A stretch of DNA of 64,000 nt, from assembly GCF_021390245.1 (NCBI RefSeq), contig NZ_JAJUXH010000023.1, positions 87,801 through 151,800 of the forward strand, given 5' to 3'. Position numbers and translations under genes: made by a program. The notes beneath the pieces are model-generated. The model saw nothing but the letters and a program-made list of their open reading frames with translations, had not been told where the DNA came from and ran no database searches. Below, in pieces: positions 1 to 7,786 of the stretch. Numbering within the stretch: the stretch's first letter is position 1; every line of letters begins with the position of its first letter. The DNA comes from Dyadobacter sp. CY323 (lineage in GTDB: Bacteria; Bacteroidota; Bacteroidia; Cytophagales; Spirosomataceae).

Positions 1-42
1 TATCCAGGCCAGCAGACCAAATACAACAATCAGGAATTTCAT
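1..42 (-). CDS. N-terminus of an unknown membrane or secreted protein (partial)
   Basis: The first 14 codons of a minus-strand gene run off the window edge and read MKFLIVVFGLLAWI, a lysine followed by a hydrophobic run typical of a signal peptide or membrane anchor. Its ATG overlaps the TGA of the beta-glucosidase gene in an ATGA, which suggests translational coupling in one operon. Too little is visible to name a function. Confidence 0.6.
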   Translation of the reverse strand, partial: MKFLIVVFGLLAWI

Positions 43-1475
43 TTTTCGGGTTGTTTATACGTTTTTTTCAAGGATACATTTTCACGCAGATTAGTTGGAA
101 GGTTTTGCGTTAATGTGTTTTTCAAGAAGGAAGCAAACCATTTTCCAGAGTCTTTTACAATGCGCTCCTGGCTTTTAAAATCCACAAAAATCAATCCAAA
201 TCGTGCAGAATAGCCTTCCGCCCATTCGAAATTGTCCATTAAAGTCCAGGCAAAATAACCCTTTACATTTACACCTTCATGTTTTGCTTTCAACACGGCA
301 GACAAGTAATCCTGAAAAAAGGCAGTACGCTTGGAATCGGCGATTTCCCCATCGGTTAAATGATCTTGAAAAGCTGCTCCGTTTTCAGAAATGACGATAT
401 CCCGAATTCCATTATATTGCTGGAATTGTTTCAGTATCCGGTACATTCCGTCGGCATTTATTTCCCATCCCATCGCCGTTGTCGGAACATTTCTTAATGC
501 AGCCGGCACATTTTTCAGCCAAATCACCGGTGCCAGAAACGAATGTCTGACTACGACACTAAAATAATTTTGCAACCCGATAAAATCGAAATCAAATTTC
601 AGGAGCTCGTAATCGCCAGCTCGCATATACCGGTTGATATTGGAGAGAAAACCAAAACCATCCACCGGGTAACCTAGGCCCAGAGCAGGCTCGATAAAAA
701 GCCGGTTCATCAGCGCATCGGCACGACGCGCAGCCCCCAGGTCGGCCGGCTTTTCACTATCCGGAAAAACGTACGAACAGGAAAGCGCAATGCCGATGTA
801 TGCGTTTGGTACCAGGTTGCGCACAATGCGGCCACCCACCGACTGGCACAAAGCCAGGTGATGAACCACGGGAAGAAAGTTCCAGTTCCCTTTTTTTCCC
901 GGCGCATGTTCACCGGTCGTATAACCCAGGCCAGCAGTTGCCATAGGTTCGTTCATAATGATCCACGAACGCACGCGATCGCCGAAAGCCTCGGCACAAA
1001 TCGTGGTATAAGCAGCAAACCAATCGATAATCTTTCTGTTTTTCCAGCCGCCCAGCAGTTCAAGCGCCTGCGGAAGGTCCCAGTGATAAAGTGTAATCCA
1101 GGGTTCTATTTCGAGCTCAATGCATTTGTTGATCAGCCGGTTATAAAAATCGATTCCTTCTTGATTTACAGCGCCGGCACCTTCGGGAAGAATACGTGAC
1201 CAGGAAATGGAAAACCGAAATTGTTTGAATCCCAGTGATTTAACCTGATTCAGATCATCCTCATAACGGTTGTAAAAATCGCATGCGACCGCCGCCTGAT
1301 CACCATTTTTGATCTTCCCTTTCTTTTTTGCAAACACATCCCAGATACAATCTCCTCTCCCACCTTCACGCACTGCACCCTCGATCTGATAAGCTGCCGT
1401 CGCAACCCCCCAAAGGAAATCCTCCCCGAAGGCATTTGCCGAAAGCGTTTCACCCGTATTTTCTGTTTGTTTCAA
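39..1475 (-). CDS. GH1 family beta-glucosidase
   Basis: A 478-residue glycoside hydrolase family 1 enzyme, a retaining hydrolase of beta-glucosides or related beta-glycosides. The N-terminal FLWGVATAAYQIEGA motif (about residues 20-34) is the family entry signature. The general acid/base is Glu176 in IIMNEP and the nucleophile is Glu364 in VISENG. YHWDLPQAL (130-138) and WTLMDNFEWAEGY near residue 420 line the sugar-binding site. There is no signal peptide, so it is probably cytoplasmic and acts on imported oligosaccharides. Length is normal for the family and all key residues are present. It is the upstream gene of an overlapping pair with the partial gene at the window edge. Exact substrate cannot be read from sequence. 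Confidence 0.95.
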   Translation of the reverse strand: MKQTENTGETLSANAFGEDFLWGVATAAYQIEGAVREGGRGDCIWDVFAKKKGKIKNGDQAAVACDFYNRYEDDLNQVKSLGFKQFRFSISWSRILPEGAGAVNQEGIDFYNRLINKCIELEIEPWITLYHWDLPQALELLGGWKNRKIIDWFAAYTTICAEAFGDRVRSWIIMNEPMATAGLGYTTGEHAPGKKGNWNFLPVVHHLALCQSVGGRIVRNLVPNAYIGIALSCSYVFPDSEKPADLGAARRADALMNRLFIEPALGLGYPVDGFGFLSNINRYMRAGDYELLKFDFDFIGLQNYFSVVVRHSFLAPVIWLKNVPAALRNVPTTAMGWEINADGMYRILKQFQQYNGIRDIVISENGAAFQDHLTDGEIADSKRTAFFQDYLSAVLKAKHEGVNVKGYFAWTLMDNFEWAEGYSARFGLIFVDFKSQERIVKDSGKWFASFLKNTLTQNLPTNLRENVSLKKTYKQPEK

Positions 1476-1585
1476 AACTTAAAAAGCGATGTTTCCAGAA
1501 AGTTAGGAACATATCAGCAAACAAAAACCCTCCGCCCGGGTGACGAAGGGTCCTGCATGACAGAAAGCTCTGCTATTCCATTTAA

Positions 1586-4027
1586 TTATTTTACAACTAC
1601 TACTTTCCGCAACACCGGGTTGTTATTCACTTTTACAAAATAAGTACCCTGAGTAAGTTTTGTAAGATCGACTTCATTCGATGCATTTGGCAGCGCATTC
1701 AGTACCATGATTCCGCTCACATTGTAAATTTTCACATTTTCAATGGCCTGGTTTCCAGAGAATTTAATGCGGTCCGACGTTGGGTTTGGATAAATCGCCA
1801 CTTCCAGGTCGCCATTGAAATTCAGGCTTCTGATCGAACTGTAAGCAAACGTCCCATCGGCATCGACCATTTTCAGTCGGTACAAATTAACCGCGAGAGG
1901 GCTAGTGTGCGTATAGTGATAAGTGATTAGTCCCTTACTTTCACCCTGAGCCTGGATGGTAGTAAGTGCATTCCAGATCTTGCCATCCTGACTATGTTGA
2001 ATGTCAAAATGATCTGAGTTTGTCTCGTAGGTAGTTGACCAGTTTAATGAGGCAGTACTACCTTCTTTTTTCACATCGAATGCAGCAAGAGTTACAGGCA
2101 GCGGAGAGCCTGAGAATGTGAGACAACCCTGGTCGGCCCTGAAAACGCCACTTGTCGCCGATCCCTGGATACGGATCACCTTGGTACCTGCTGGAATCGC
2201 GCCCGCGAGCACATATTTTTCCAGGCCTGTCGGCGCAGTTCCAAAGATCTTGGAAACGTCTTTTTCGATCTTGCCTAATTCTTTGTTTGAATCATCGTAG
2301 AAGAAAATATGGAACTTCTGTCCGCCATTATCCTCTTTAGCACCCCAGATTGTTAAGGATACCGAGCTTCCCCACGCGGATTGAAATGCAATATTCTGAT
2401 AAAACTTGCCCGAGCCAATCAGTTTCAAGCCGTTATCCCCGCAGTTTTTGGCATCGGGCGAAGAACTCACATTGCCTTCCGAAGTCCAGCTGCTCGTTCC
2501 CGTTTCGAAACCTGCATTTGCTAATCTGTTGTTCGTGCAAGTTTCGCATTGAGAAGGTGGGACAATTGACATACAAGCCGCATCGAAGTAGAAATTACTG
2601 CCATCCGACGATGCCGCCACGATTACTTTCACCGTTCCTGCCGGGGCTGTTGATGGCAATGTATACTGCTGCAATCCTGATGCCGAATTTTTTTCAACAT
2701 CTCTTGAAATGTTGTGAGCTCCGGGAATGAGCTCGTTTGAAGAATTATAAAACAAAAGCAAAAACTTGTTGTTCTTAGCGGGATTTTCGGTGGCCCCGGA
2801 GATTGTAAGATTCACAGCGGTTCCCGGAACGACGCTGTACTCCTGATAAACCGTTCCTGCACCCGCGATTTTACCAACCTTCGTGCCACATGCATACGAT
2901 TTTGTGAGCGTACTGAAACTTGTTCCATCCAGTTTGGCCCAATCGTTCGTTCCGTTCTCGAAACTGGGATTTTTTAAAACTGTTTCAGCATCCGCGCAGC
3001 CTGAACACGGGGTTGTCGGCGGAGGTGTAATGGTCATACATACCACATCTACCTTGAAGAAGTCGCCTGCCGAGTAAAGTATAAAGCGAACCTTTGTTGC
3101 ATTCAGCGGAGCATCGCCGGAAATGGTGAATTTTTTTAAGTTACTATCCGTCACTTTGTAATCCATAGGAACCGGAGTAATGGAAGCGACTTTTGTGTCC
3201 CCGTCATAAAATTCCATTTTGAACGAATGCTCTATTTTGGTATCGTGCGTCCCGCCATAGGCAATGATGCTTACTTTACTTCCGCCAACCAGTGCCACAT
3301 CCTGATAAACACTTCCCGAACCCGTAATAAGCCCATTTTTTGAACCGCACATATTAAACGCTTCGTCTGTACCGAAATTCGTCGCGCCTTTTTCCCAATA
3401 CTTGGTACCGTCCTCAAAACTTCCGTTTTTTATCGCATTATCCTCATCCTTACAGCATTCAGCTACCGGCGCCGGAGGATCAACCGACATGCAGGCGGCG
3501 TCTATCTTGAAATAATTTCCATTTGATGAAAAGGAGACACGTACTTTATTGGCATTTGCAGGCGCATTTTCCCAAAGTGAATATTCCTGAAGTTTATGCT
3601 CATGAGTCACTTTGTAATTCATCGACACCATGTTGTGATCGTTTTCCGTGACGGGGATCAACGTGTTGCCATTGTAGAATGTGAGGAAGATCCGGTGCCT
3701 GAAATCCGTTTCGTGCGTTCCTCCGTAAACAGAAAAGTTTACCTTGCTGCCTCCTGCGATATTAACTTCCTGATAAACAAGTCCGGAGCCATTCATCAGA
3801 CCATTTTTATTGCTGCCGCAAGTACTGTATTTGGTATCCGTTCCGAATGAGCCGTCACCGGTAAAGGTCCAGTTGGCAGTTCCTGATTCAAATCCGCCAT
3901 TTTTCAGTTTATTATCCGAATCCTTGCATCCGCAATCTCCCCCGGTAAAGGTGGGAGCCCCGGTTGTAACCTGAACGAATCCCAGGCTAAGAAAAAGTAG
4001 GCTTAATACTAACGTAAAGGTTTTCAT
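1586..4027 (-). CDS. Secreted four-repeat protein with T9SS C-terminal sorting domain
   Basis: An 813-residue exported protein. Residues 1-23 are a signal peptide. Four tandem repeats of about 150 residues follow (roughly 31-184, 190-340, 345-500, 503-650). Each starts with two close cysteines and NGxFExGT..W, has a central CG, a GSGxVYQ strand and ends in a C(M/L) strand, a pattern like carbohydrate-binding jelly-roll modules with two disulfides. A fibronectin-like stretch (about 655-740) leads to a type IX secretion sorting domain (about 745-813) beginning YPNPTSDRIKFSG and ending in basic VLRKVVVVK. It is expected to cross the outer membrane and be released or anchored at the surface. No catalytic domain is visible, so it is likely a binding or adhesive protein; sugar binding is inferred from fold-like features only. 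Confidence 0.85.
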   Translation of the reverse strand: MKTFTLVLSLLFLSLGFVQVTTGAPTFTGGDCGCKDSDNKLKNGGFESGTANWTFTGDGSFGTDTKYSTCGSNKNGLMNGSGLVYQEVNIAGGSKVNFSVYGGTHETDFRHRIFLTFYNGNTLIPVTENDHNMVSMNYKVTHEHKLQEYSLWENAPANANKVRVSFSSNGNYFKIDAACMSVDPPAPVAECCKDEDNAIKNGSFEDGTKYWEKGATNFGTDEAFNMCGSKNGLITGSGSVYQDVALVGGSKVSIIAYGGTHDTKIEHSFKMEFYDGDTKVASITPVPMDYKVTDSNLKKFTISGDAPLNATKVRFILYSAGDFFKVDVVCMTITPPPTTPCSGCADAETVLKNPSFENGTNDWAKLDGTSFSTLTKSYACGTKVGKIAGAGTVYQEYSVVPGTAVNLTISGATENPAKNNKFLLLFYNSSNELIPGAHNISRDVEKNSASGLQQYTLPSTAPAGTVKVIVAASSDGSNFYFDAACMSIVPPSQCETCTNNRLANAGFETGTSSWTSEGNVSSSPDAKNCGDNGLKLIGSGKFYQNIAFQSAWGSSVSLTIWGAKEDNGGQKFHIFFYDDSNKELGKIEKDVSKIFGTAPTGLEKYVLAGAIPAGTKVIRIQGSATSGVFRADQGCLTFSGSPLPVTLAAFDVKKEGSTASLNWSTTYETNSDHFDIQHSQDGKIWNALTTIQAQGESKGLITYHYTHTSPLAVNLYRLKMVDADGTFAYSSIRSLNFNGDLEVAIYPNPTSDRIKFSGNQAIENVKIYNVSGIMVLNALPNASNEVDLTKLTQGTYFVKVNNNPVLRKVVVVK

Positions 4028-4718
4028 AACATAATTGATTTGTAAGTAATTAGGTAGAACGTGAGTCGGTGTAATGTACTTGCAAAAGTATGGTTTAGGT
4101 CAATGAAAAATAGCACTTTTTTTATATGACAATTAAAAATGAACTAGGTATAAGTCAATTTTCAAAGTATTTTTATAAGTCTAATTAAAAGTATTTCTAA
4201 ATTCTGCGAAGCCCTTTTTCCGCTTTTCAAGCGACTTTATCGTTAAATAATTCTTCCAACCAATTTTGGCGTGTTCGACATTCAGGAGGAGCCAGGAATA
4301 TAATTATTTCAATGCGCTGCGGATCAGATAGCAACGCAAAGTGCGAATCGGAGAATGGGCGCCATGTAATAAATCGGGCGGCGCACCGCCAAAAACAAGA
4401 CTGTAAACCAATATCAGATTGAACTATATCGTAGAATAGCTGGAAAAACCCAGAATAAGTGAGCACACGAGTTGTAGGCCTTATTCGTATGCAGGTAAAT
4501 TCCAGGTTTGCGGGATATTCATTTGTAACTCTTTTTATCAAAAGTAGACTTTGTCGAACATCCTGAAATCAGCTGTGGATAACTGAAAATGAGCACTGAA
4601 GAATTTCGACAAAATTTTTTTTCACAAAAGAGCCAACTTCTACAAATAGAAATTGGCTTTCGAAGTCAATGCAAATATTTTATTAACCCATTGCGGATTG
4701 TAACTACATGATATTGGG
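4028..4718. other. Gene-poor intergenic region
   Basis: This AT-rich gap separates the secreted protein from the ECF sigma gene. A possible minus-strand -7 box TACTTTTG (4083-4090) lies 55 bp upstream of the secreted protein start; no well-spaced -33 box was found. A 104-codon minus-strand frame (4227-4541) has no recognisable features and is judged non-coding. A hairpin near 4631-4658 is listed separately. Confidence 0.5.
4631..4658 (-). terminator. Probable terminator downstream of the ECF sigma gene
   Basis: The arms AGCCAACTTCTA and TAGAAATTGGCT pair over 12 bp with one mismatch around a CAAA loop. It lies 60 bp past the sigma factor stop codon, and on the minus strand the stem is followed by TCTTTTGTG. 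Position and structure fit a modest intrinsic terminator. Confidence 0.4.
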
Positions 4719-5288
4719 TCAGGCCACTGCAAATTCAAGCTTTTGAACGCCGAAAACGACCCTTAATTCCTGCAGACCTTTTCGAATGCGGGATTTAACG
4801 GTACCCAGCGGGAGACTGAGGTTTTGAGAAACCTCCTCATGGGTATAACCCTGAAAATAAACGAGATCGATTAATAGTTTACGCTCCGGCACCAGCCGCT
4901 CCACAATAGCCCGCAAATCGATGGTCACTATCGACGGATTATAACTGCTTACGCTTGCCAATTCACCATCCAGAACATGTTCCAGCGCAACCAGGCTTTC
5001 CAATTTTACCTCCATCCGCAACCTGTCAATGGCGGTGTTCCTCACTACATTGAGGATCCAGGTAAACAGCGTGCCTTTTTCAGAATTGTAGCTACCGATG
5101 CTTTTCCAAACCTTAATAAATGCATCCTGCATCACATCCGCTGCCCTTTCTTCGTCTTTTACAATGCGTAAAATAATCCCGTACAATGCGGATGAATAAC
5201 GATCGTACAAATACTCGAATGCCTCTCGGTCGTTGCGTTTAAGCGACTGGATCAATTCCAGCTCGGTGTAGGTAGACTTGTTATTCAT
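4719..5288 (-). CDS. ECF-family RNA polymerase sigma factor
   Basis: A 189-residue extracytoplasmic-function sigma-70 factor. Region 2 contains EAFEYLYDRYSSALYG and DAFIKVWKSIGSY with the -10-recognising TLFTWILNVVRNTAIDRLR. Region 4 has the helix-turn-helix YTHEEVSQNLSLPLGTVKSR that contacts the -35 box. The ATG at 5288 (MNNKSTYTELELI) was chosen because the 75 residues readable upstream have no family resemblance and would cover the divergent promoter region. No anti-sigma gene sits next to it: downstream is a hairpin and a gene-poor gap, upstream is a divergent lipoprotein gene. Its regulation and target promoters are not visible. Confidence 0.92.
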   Translation of the reverse strand: MNNKSTYTELELIQSLKRNDREAFEYLYDRYSSALYGIILRIVKDEERAADVMQDAFIKVWKSIGSYNSEKGTLFTWILNVVRNTAIDRLRMEVKLESLVALEHVLDGELASVSSYNPSIVTIDLRAIVERLVPERKLLIDLVYFQGYTHEEVSQNLSLPLGTVKSRIRKGLQELRVVFGVQKLEFAVA

Positions 5289-5512
5289 GGTTCTGGTTAT
5301 CTGTTTGTGGATGTGCGTTTTACTACCAAACCGGAGCGCGGTTGGCCCTATCATTATTATACCAACCTCCGACTTCCTTTTACCTGGGAACTTTACGGAC
5401 ATTTTGGGGAGACGAAGATGGATCAACTGTCCCGAAAACTGTGTTAGTCTACAATTTTCGCCTTTTGCAGAGAAAACAGTACTTTTAAAAATCAAACCAT
5501 AAAGACATTCCA

Positions 5513-6823
5513 ATGCTCTTTAAAACGATTCTTTTCGCAATGATTCCAGCCTTCCTAATTTCATGTACTTCCGATTCGGACGAAAGCAACGCATTAGACC
5601 AAATTGCACAAGAGTACGTAAAACTGGGACTTTCAATCGGTCAGTATGACGGCGATTTTGTAGATGCATATTATGGCCCCGACTCGTTAAAACCGACAGC
5701 AAAACCAGATTCCGTATTCCCCAAAGAAACCTTTCTGGCCAAAGCCGGAGAACTGAAAAAAAACCTGGCAGACCTGGCAGCAAAGTCCAAAAACGATACG
5801 ATCTCCGGACGTGCGAAATGGCTTATCTCGCAGCTGACTGCATTCGAACGGAGAATCCGCATTTACTCGGAAGAGTATGCCCCGTTTGATACCGAATCCA
5901 AAGACTTGTTTGACGCCGTGGCACCTGTCCATTCCGAAAAACATTTCCAGGACCTGATCGCCCGGCTGGACAGTATCCTTCCCGGCAAAGGTTCTCTCCC
6001 CGATCGGTTTCAGAATCTGGCTGCCAATTTTCTGATCCCGAAAGATAAAATCGATACCATTTTCCAGGCGGCGATTGCCGAAGCAAGAAAGCGGACGCTG
6101 AAACATTACAAAATGCCGGCAAACGAAACCTTCACCATGGAATATGTGACGGACAAGCCGTGGTCGGGATATAACTGGTACAAAGGCAATTACAACAGTG
6201 TGATCCAGATTAATGTAAGCCAGCCCATATTCATTGAGCGCGCCATTGACCTGGCCTGTCATGAAGGGTATCCGGGACATCATGTTTTCAATGCTTTGCT
6301 GGAAGAGAAGCTATTCAGAGAAAAAGGCTGGACGGAAATTTCATTGTACCCGCTTTTTAGTCCGCAATCGCTGATCGCCGAGGGCAGCGCGAACTACGGG
6401 ATCTCGGTGGCTTTTCCGGGTGATGAGCAAAAGCAATTTTGTAAAGAAGTACTGATGCCGCTCGCAGGTCTGGACACATCGAAAACAGATGCCTATTTCG
6501 AAGCTCTGGAAATAAAATCCCAGCTCAATTATGCGAGAAACGAAGTAGCCCGCGGGATTTTGAATAAGTCGATGGCAGATGCCGAGGCGCAACGCTGGCT
6601 CACCGATTACAGCCTTCTTACCGAAAAAGGTGCCGCTGATAACCTGCGATTTGTCAAAAAATACCGCAGCTATGTGATCAATTACAATTACGGTCAGGAT
6701 CTTGTCAAAAATTACATTGAAAGCCAGGGCGGTACCGCCGACGCTCCCGAGTTACGCTGGCAACTGTTCGAGAAGTTGTTGACCAATCAGGTCAGGGCGA
6801 GTGCCCTGTTGGAAAAAAAATAA
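5513..6823 (+). CDS. DUF885-family lipoprotein, putative metallopeptidase-like
   Basis: A 436-residue exported lipoprotein. The N-terminus MLFKTILFAMIPAFLISC is a lipoprotein signal with the lipidated cysteine at position 18. The core carries HEGYPGHH (residues 250-257), the conserved motif of the DUF885 family, which resembles an HExxH-type zinc site with extra histidines and suggests hydrolase or peptidase activity in the periplasm. The conserved glutamate-rich EGSANYGISVAFPG segment follows about 40 residues later, as expected for the second metal-binding helix. The GNAT gene starts 2 bp after the stop, so the two are probably co-transcribed. Substrate is unknown. Confidence 0.85.
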   Translation: MLFKTILFAMIPAFLISCTSDSDESNALDQIAQEYVKLGLSIGQYDGDFVDAYYGPDSLKPTAKPDSVFPKETFLAKAGELKKNLADLAAKSKNDTISGRAKWLISQLTAFERRIRIYSEEYAPFDTESKDLFDAVAPVHSEKHFQDLIARLDSILPGKGSLPDRFQNLAANFLIPKDKIDTIFQAAIAEARKRTLKHYKMPANETFTMEYVTDKPWSGYNWYKGNYNSVIQINVSQPIFIERAIDLACHEGYPGHHVFNALLEEKLFREKGWTEISLYPLFSPQSLIAEGSANYGISVAFPGDEQKQFCKEVLMPLAGLDTSKTDAYFEALEIKSQLNYARNEVARGILNKSMADAEAQRWLTDYSLLTEKGAADNLRFVKKYRSYVINYNYGQDLVKNYIESQGGTADAPELRWQLFEKLLTNQVRASALLEKK

Positions 6824-6825
6824 CC

Positions 6826-7296
6826 ATGTTCAAAATTATTCAGGCCAATACGCCGCTGCATTACGAAGCGGCGGCGGATCTTTTCCGGGAATATGCCGAT
6901 TCCCTGGATTTCACACTTTCGTTTCAGAGCTTTGAAAATGAGCTGACGATCCTGCCCGACATGTACGGGCCGCCAACCGGCGCTTTATTTCTTCTGGAGT
7001 ATGCCGATGCATTTATAGGCGTAGCAGGATTAAGACGGATCGAAAACGACACAACGTGTGAGGTGAAGCGTATGTACATTCGTCCGGGTTACCAGGGGAA
7101 AGGCCTCGGAAAAAGCTTATTGTCCGAAATCATCGGAACTGCCGAAGCTTTAAATTACAAACTCATTAAACTGGATACGCTCGGACCGAAAATGCCCGCC
7201 GCAGTGCGATTATACCAGTCATTCGGCTTTAAAGAAACAAAACCTTACAATTTCAATCCTCACGAAGGCGTGTTATATTTTGAAAAAGAACTTTAA
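6826..7296 (+). CDS. GNAT family N-acetyltransferase
   Basis: A 156-residue single-domain GNAT protein. The acetyl-CoA pyrophosphate-binding motif RPGYQGKGLGKSLL sits near residues 84-98, preceded by the typical beta strand CEVKRMYI and followed by the helix LLSEIIGTAEALNY. The C-terminal KLDTLGPKMPAAVRLYQSFGFKE is the usual family ending. It acetylates an amine on an unidentified small molecule or protein in the cytoplasm. It follows the DUF885 lipoprotein gene by 2 bp, indicating an operon. Confidence 0.92.
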   Translation: MFKIIQANTPLHYEAAADLFREYADSLDFTLSFQSFENELTILPDMYGPPTGALFLLEYADAFIGVAGLRRIENDTTCEVKRMYIRPGYQGKGLGKSLLSEIIGTAEALNYKLIKLDTLGPKMPAAVRLYQSFGFKETKPYNFNPHEGVLYFEKEL

Positions 7297-7444
7297 CCTC
7301 TTACTTACCTTTCTGGCGATTTGTTTTTATCCTGATAGAGTTGTCGGACAAGCTGCTTCCCAGCCTAAAAGGTTCCTGGAAAAAAGCATTATGGACTCCC
7401 TCTCCGCTGATATAGGTTTGGGAAAAAGACTCACCAGGTTTTAA
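7280..7444 (+). pseudogene. Possible truncated secreted-protein gene (54 codons, TTG start)
   Basis: A frame overlapping the end of the GNAT gene begins at a TTG and reads KKNFNLLLTFLAICF then VVGQAASQPKRFLEKS, a convincing signal peptide with a cleavage site after GQA. It ends only 54 codons on, and its last residues RLTRF are encoded by the left arm of the hairpin at 7428-7458. This looks like the 5' end of an exported-protein gene cut short by the hairpin element. It could also be a tiny exported peptide or chance. Confidence 0.3.
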
Positions 7445-7458
7445 AAACCTGGTGAGTC
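7428..7458. terminator. Bidirectional terminator hairpin
   Basis: The arms GACTCACCAGGTTT and AAACCTGGTGAGTC pair perfectly over 14 bp around TAA, with A-rich sequence before and TTTT after, so it can end transcripts from both sides. It lies between the plus-strand DUF885/GNAT operon and the convergent 95-residue gene. Its CACCAGGTTT core resembles the palindromes at 41314 and 42652. Confidence 0.75.
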
Positions 7459-7466
7459 TTTTCAGA

Positions 7467-7754
7467 TCACGCGATAGCCTCCCGCAACAGGGTCCTGCTT
7501 TCCTTTTTCACAAACGTAATCGGTACGAATTCGTCCGTTGGGGCGCCGATGTAGTAGACAGTCCAATCCGGGTCGTGGTGCGAAAGCATTTCGCTGATGC
7601 AGTCGGCACGGTGCGCCACCGGATTCGAACAATCTTCCCAATAAAACAGCTCAACCCGATAAAACAGGTTCTGCTTTATTCCATTAATCGTCACTTCAAC
7701 TTTAATCTCCTGCTTGCCTTGAAGCGGTGGGATAGGGATAGCAATGTGGCTCAT
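7467..7754 (-). CDS. Conserved-looking small hypothetical protein
   Basis: A 95-residue protein with no recognised domain. It is acidic and rich in beta-prone stretches (EIKVEVTINGIKQNLFYRVELFYWEDC), has two cysteines, and no signal peptide or membrane segment. Its start lies 32 bp after the stop of P1 and its stop lies 8 bp before a strong hairpin, so it is probably the last gene of the P1 transcript. Whether it has any role with the permease is unknown. Confidence 0.6.
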   Translation of the reverse strand: MSHIAIPIPPLQGKQEIKVEVTINGIKQNLFYRVELFYWEDCSNPVAHRADCISEMLSHHDPDWTVYYIGAPTDEFVPITFVKKESRTLLREAIA

Positions 7755-7786
7755 GGGATGTTAGTAGTTTAGATTATAGCTTTCAG

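Noticed and set aside
4227..4541. 104-codon minus-strand frame as a gene
   Set aside because: It shows no domain, signal or promoter, has an unusual tryptophan- and cysteine-rich composition, and lies in an AT-rich gap.
5687..6283. 198-codon frame antisense to the DUF885 gene
   Set aside because: It lies fully inside a well-supported gene on the other strand and its product has no recognisable features. Similar long shadow frames lie opposite many permease genes.
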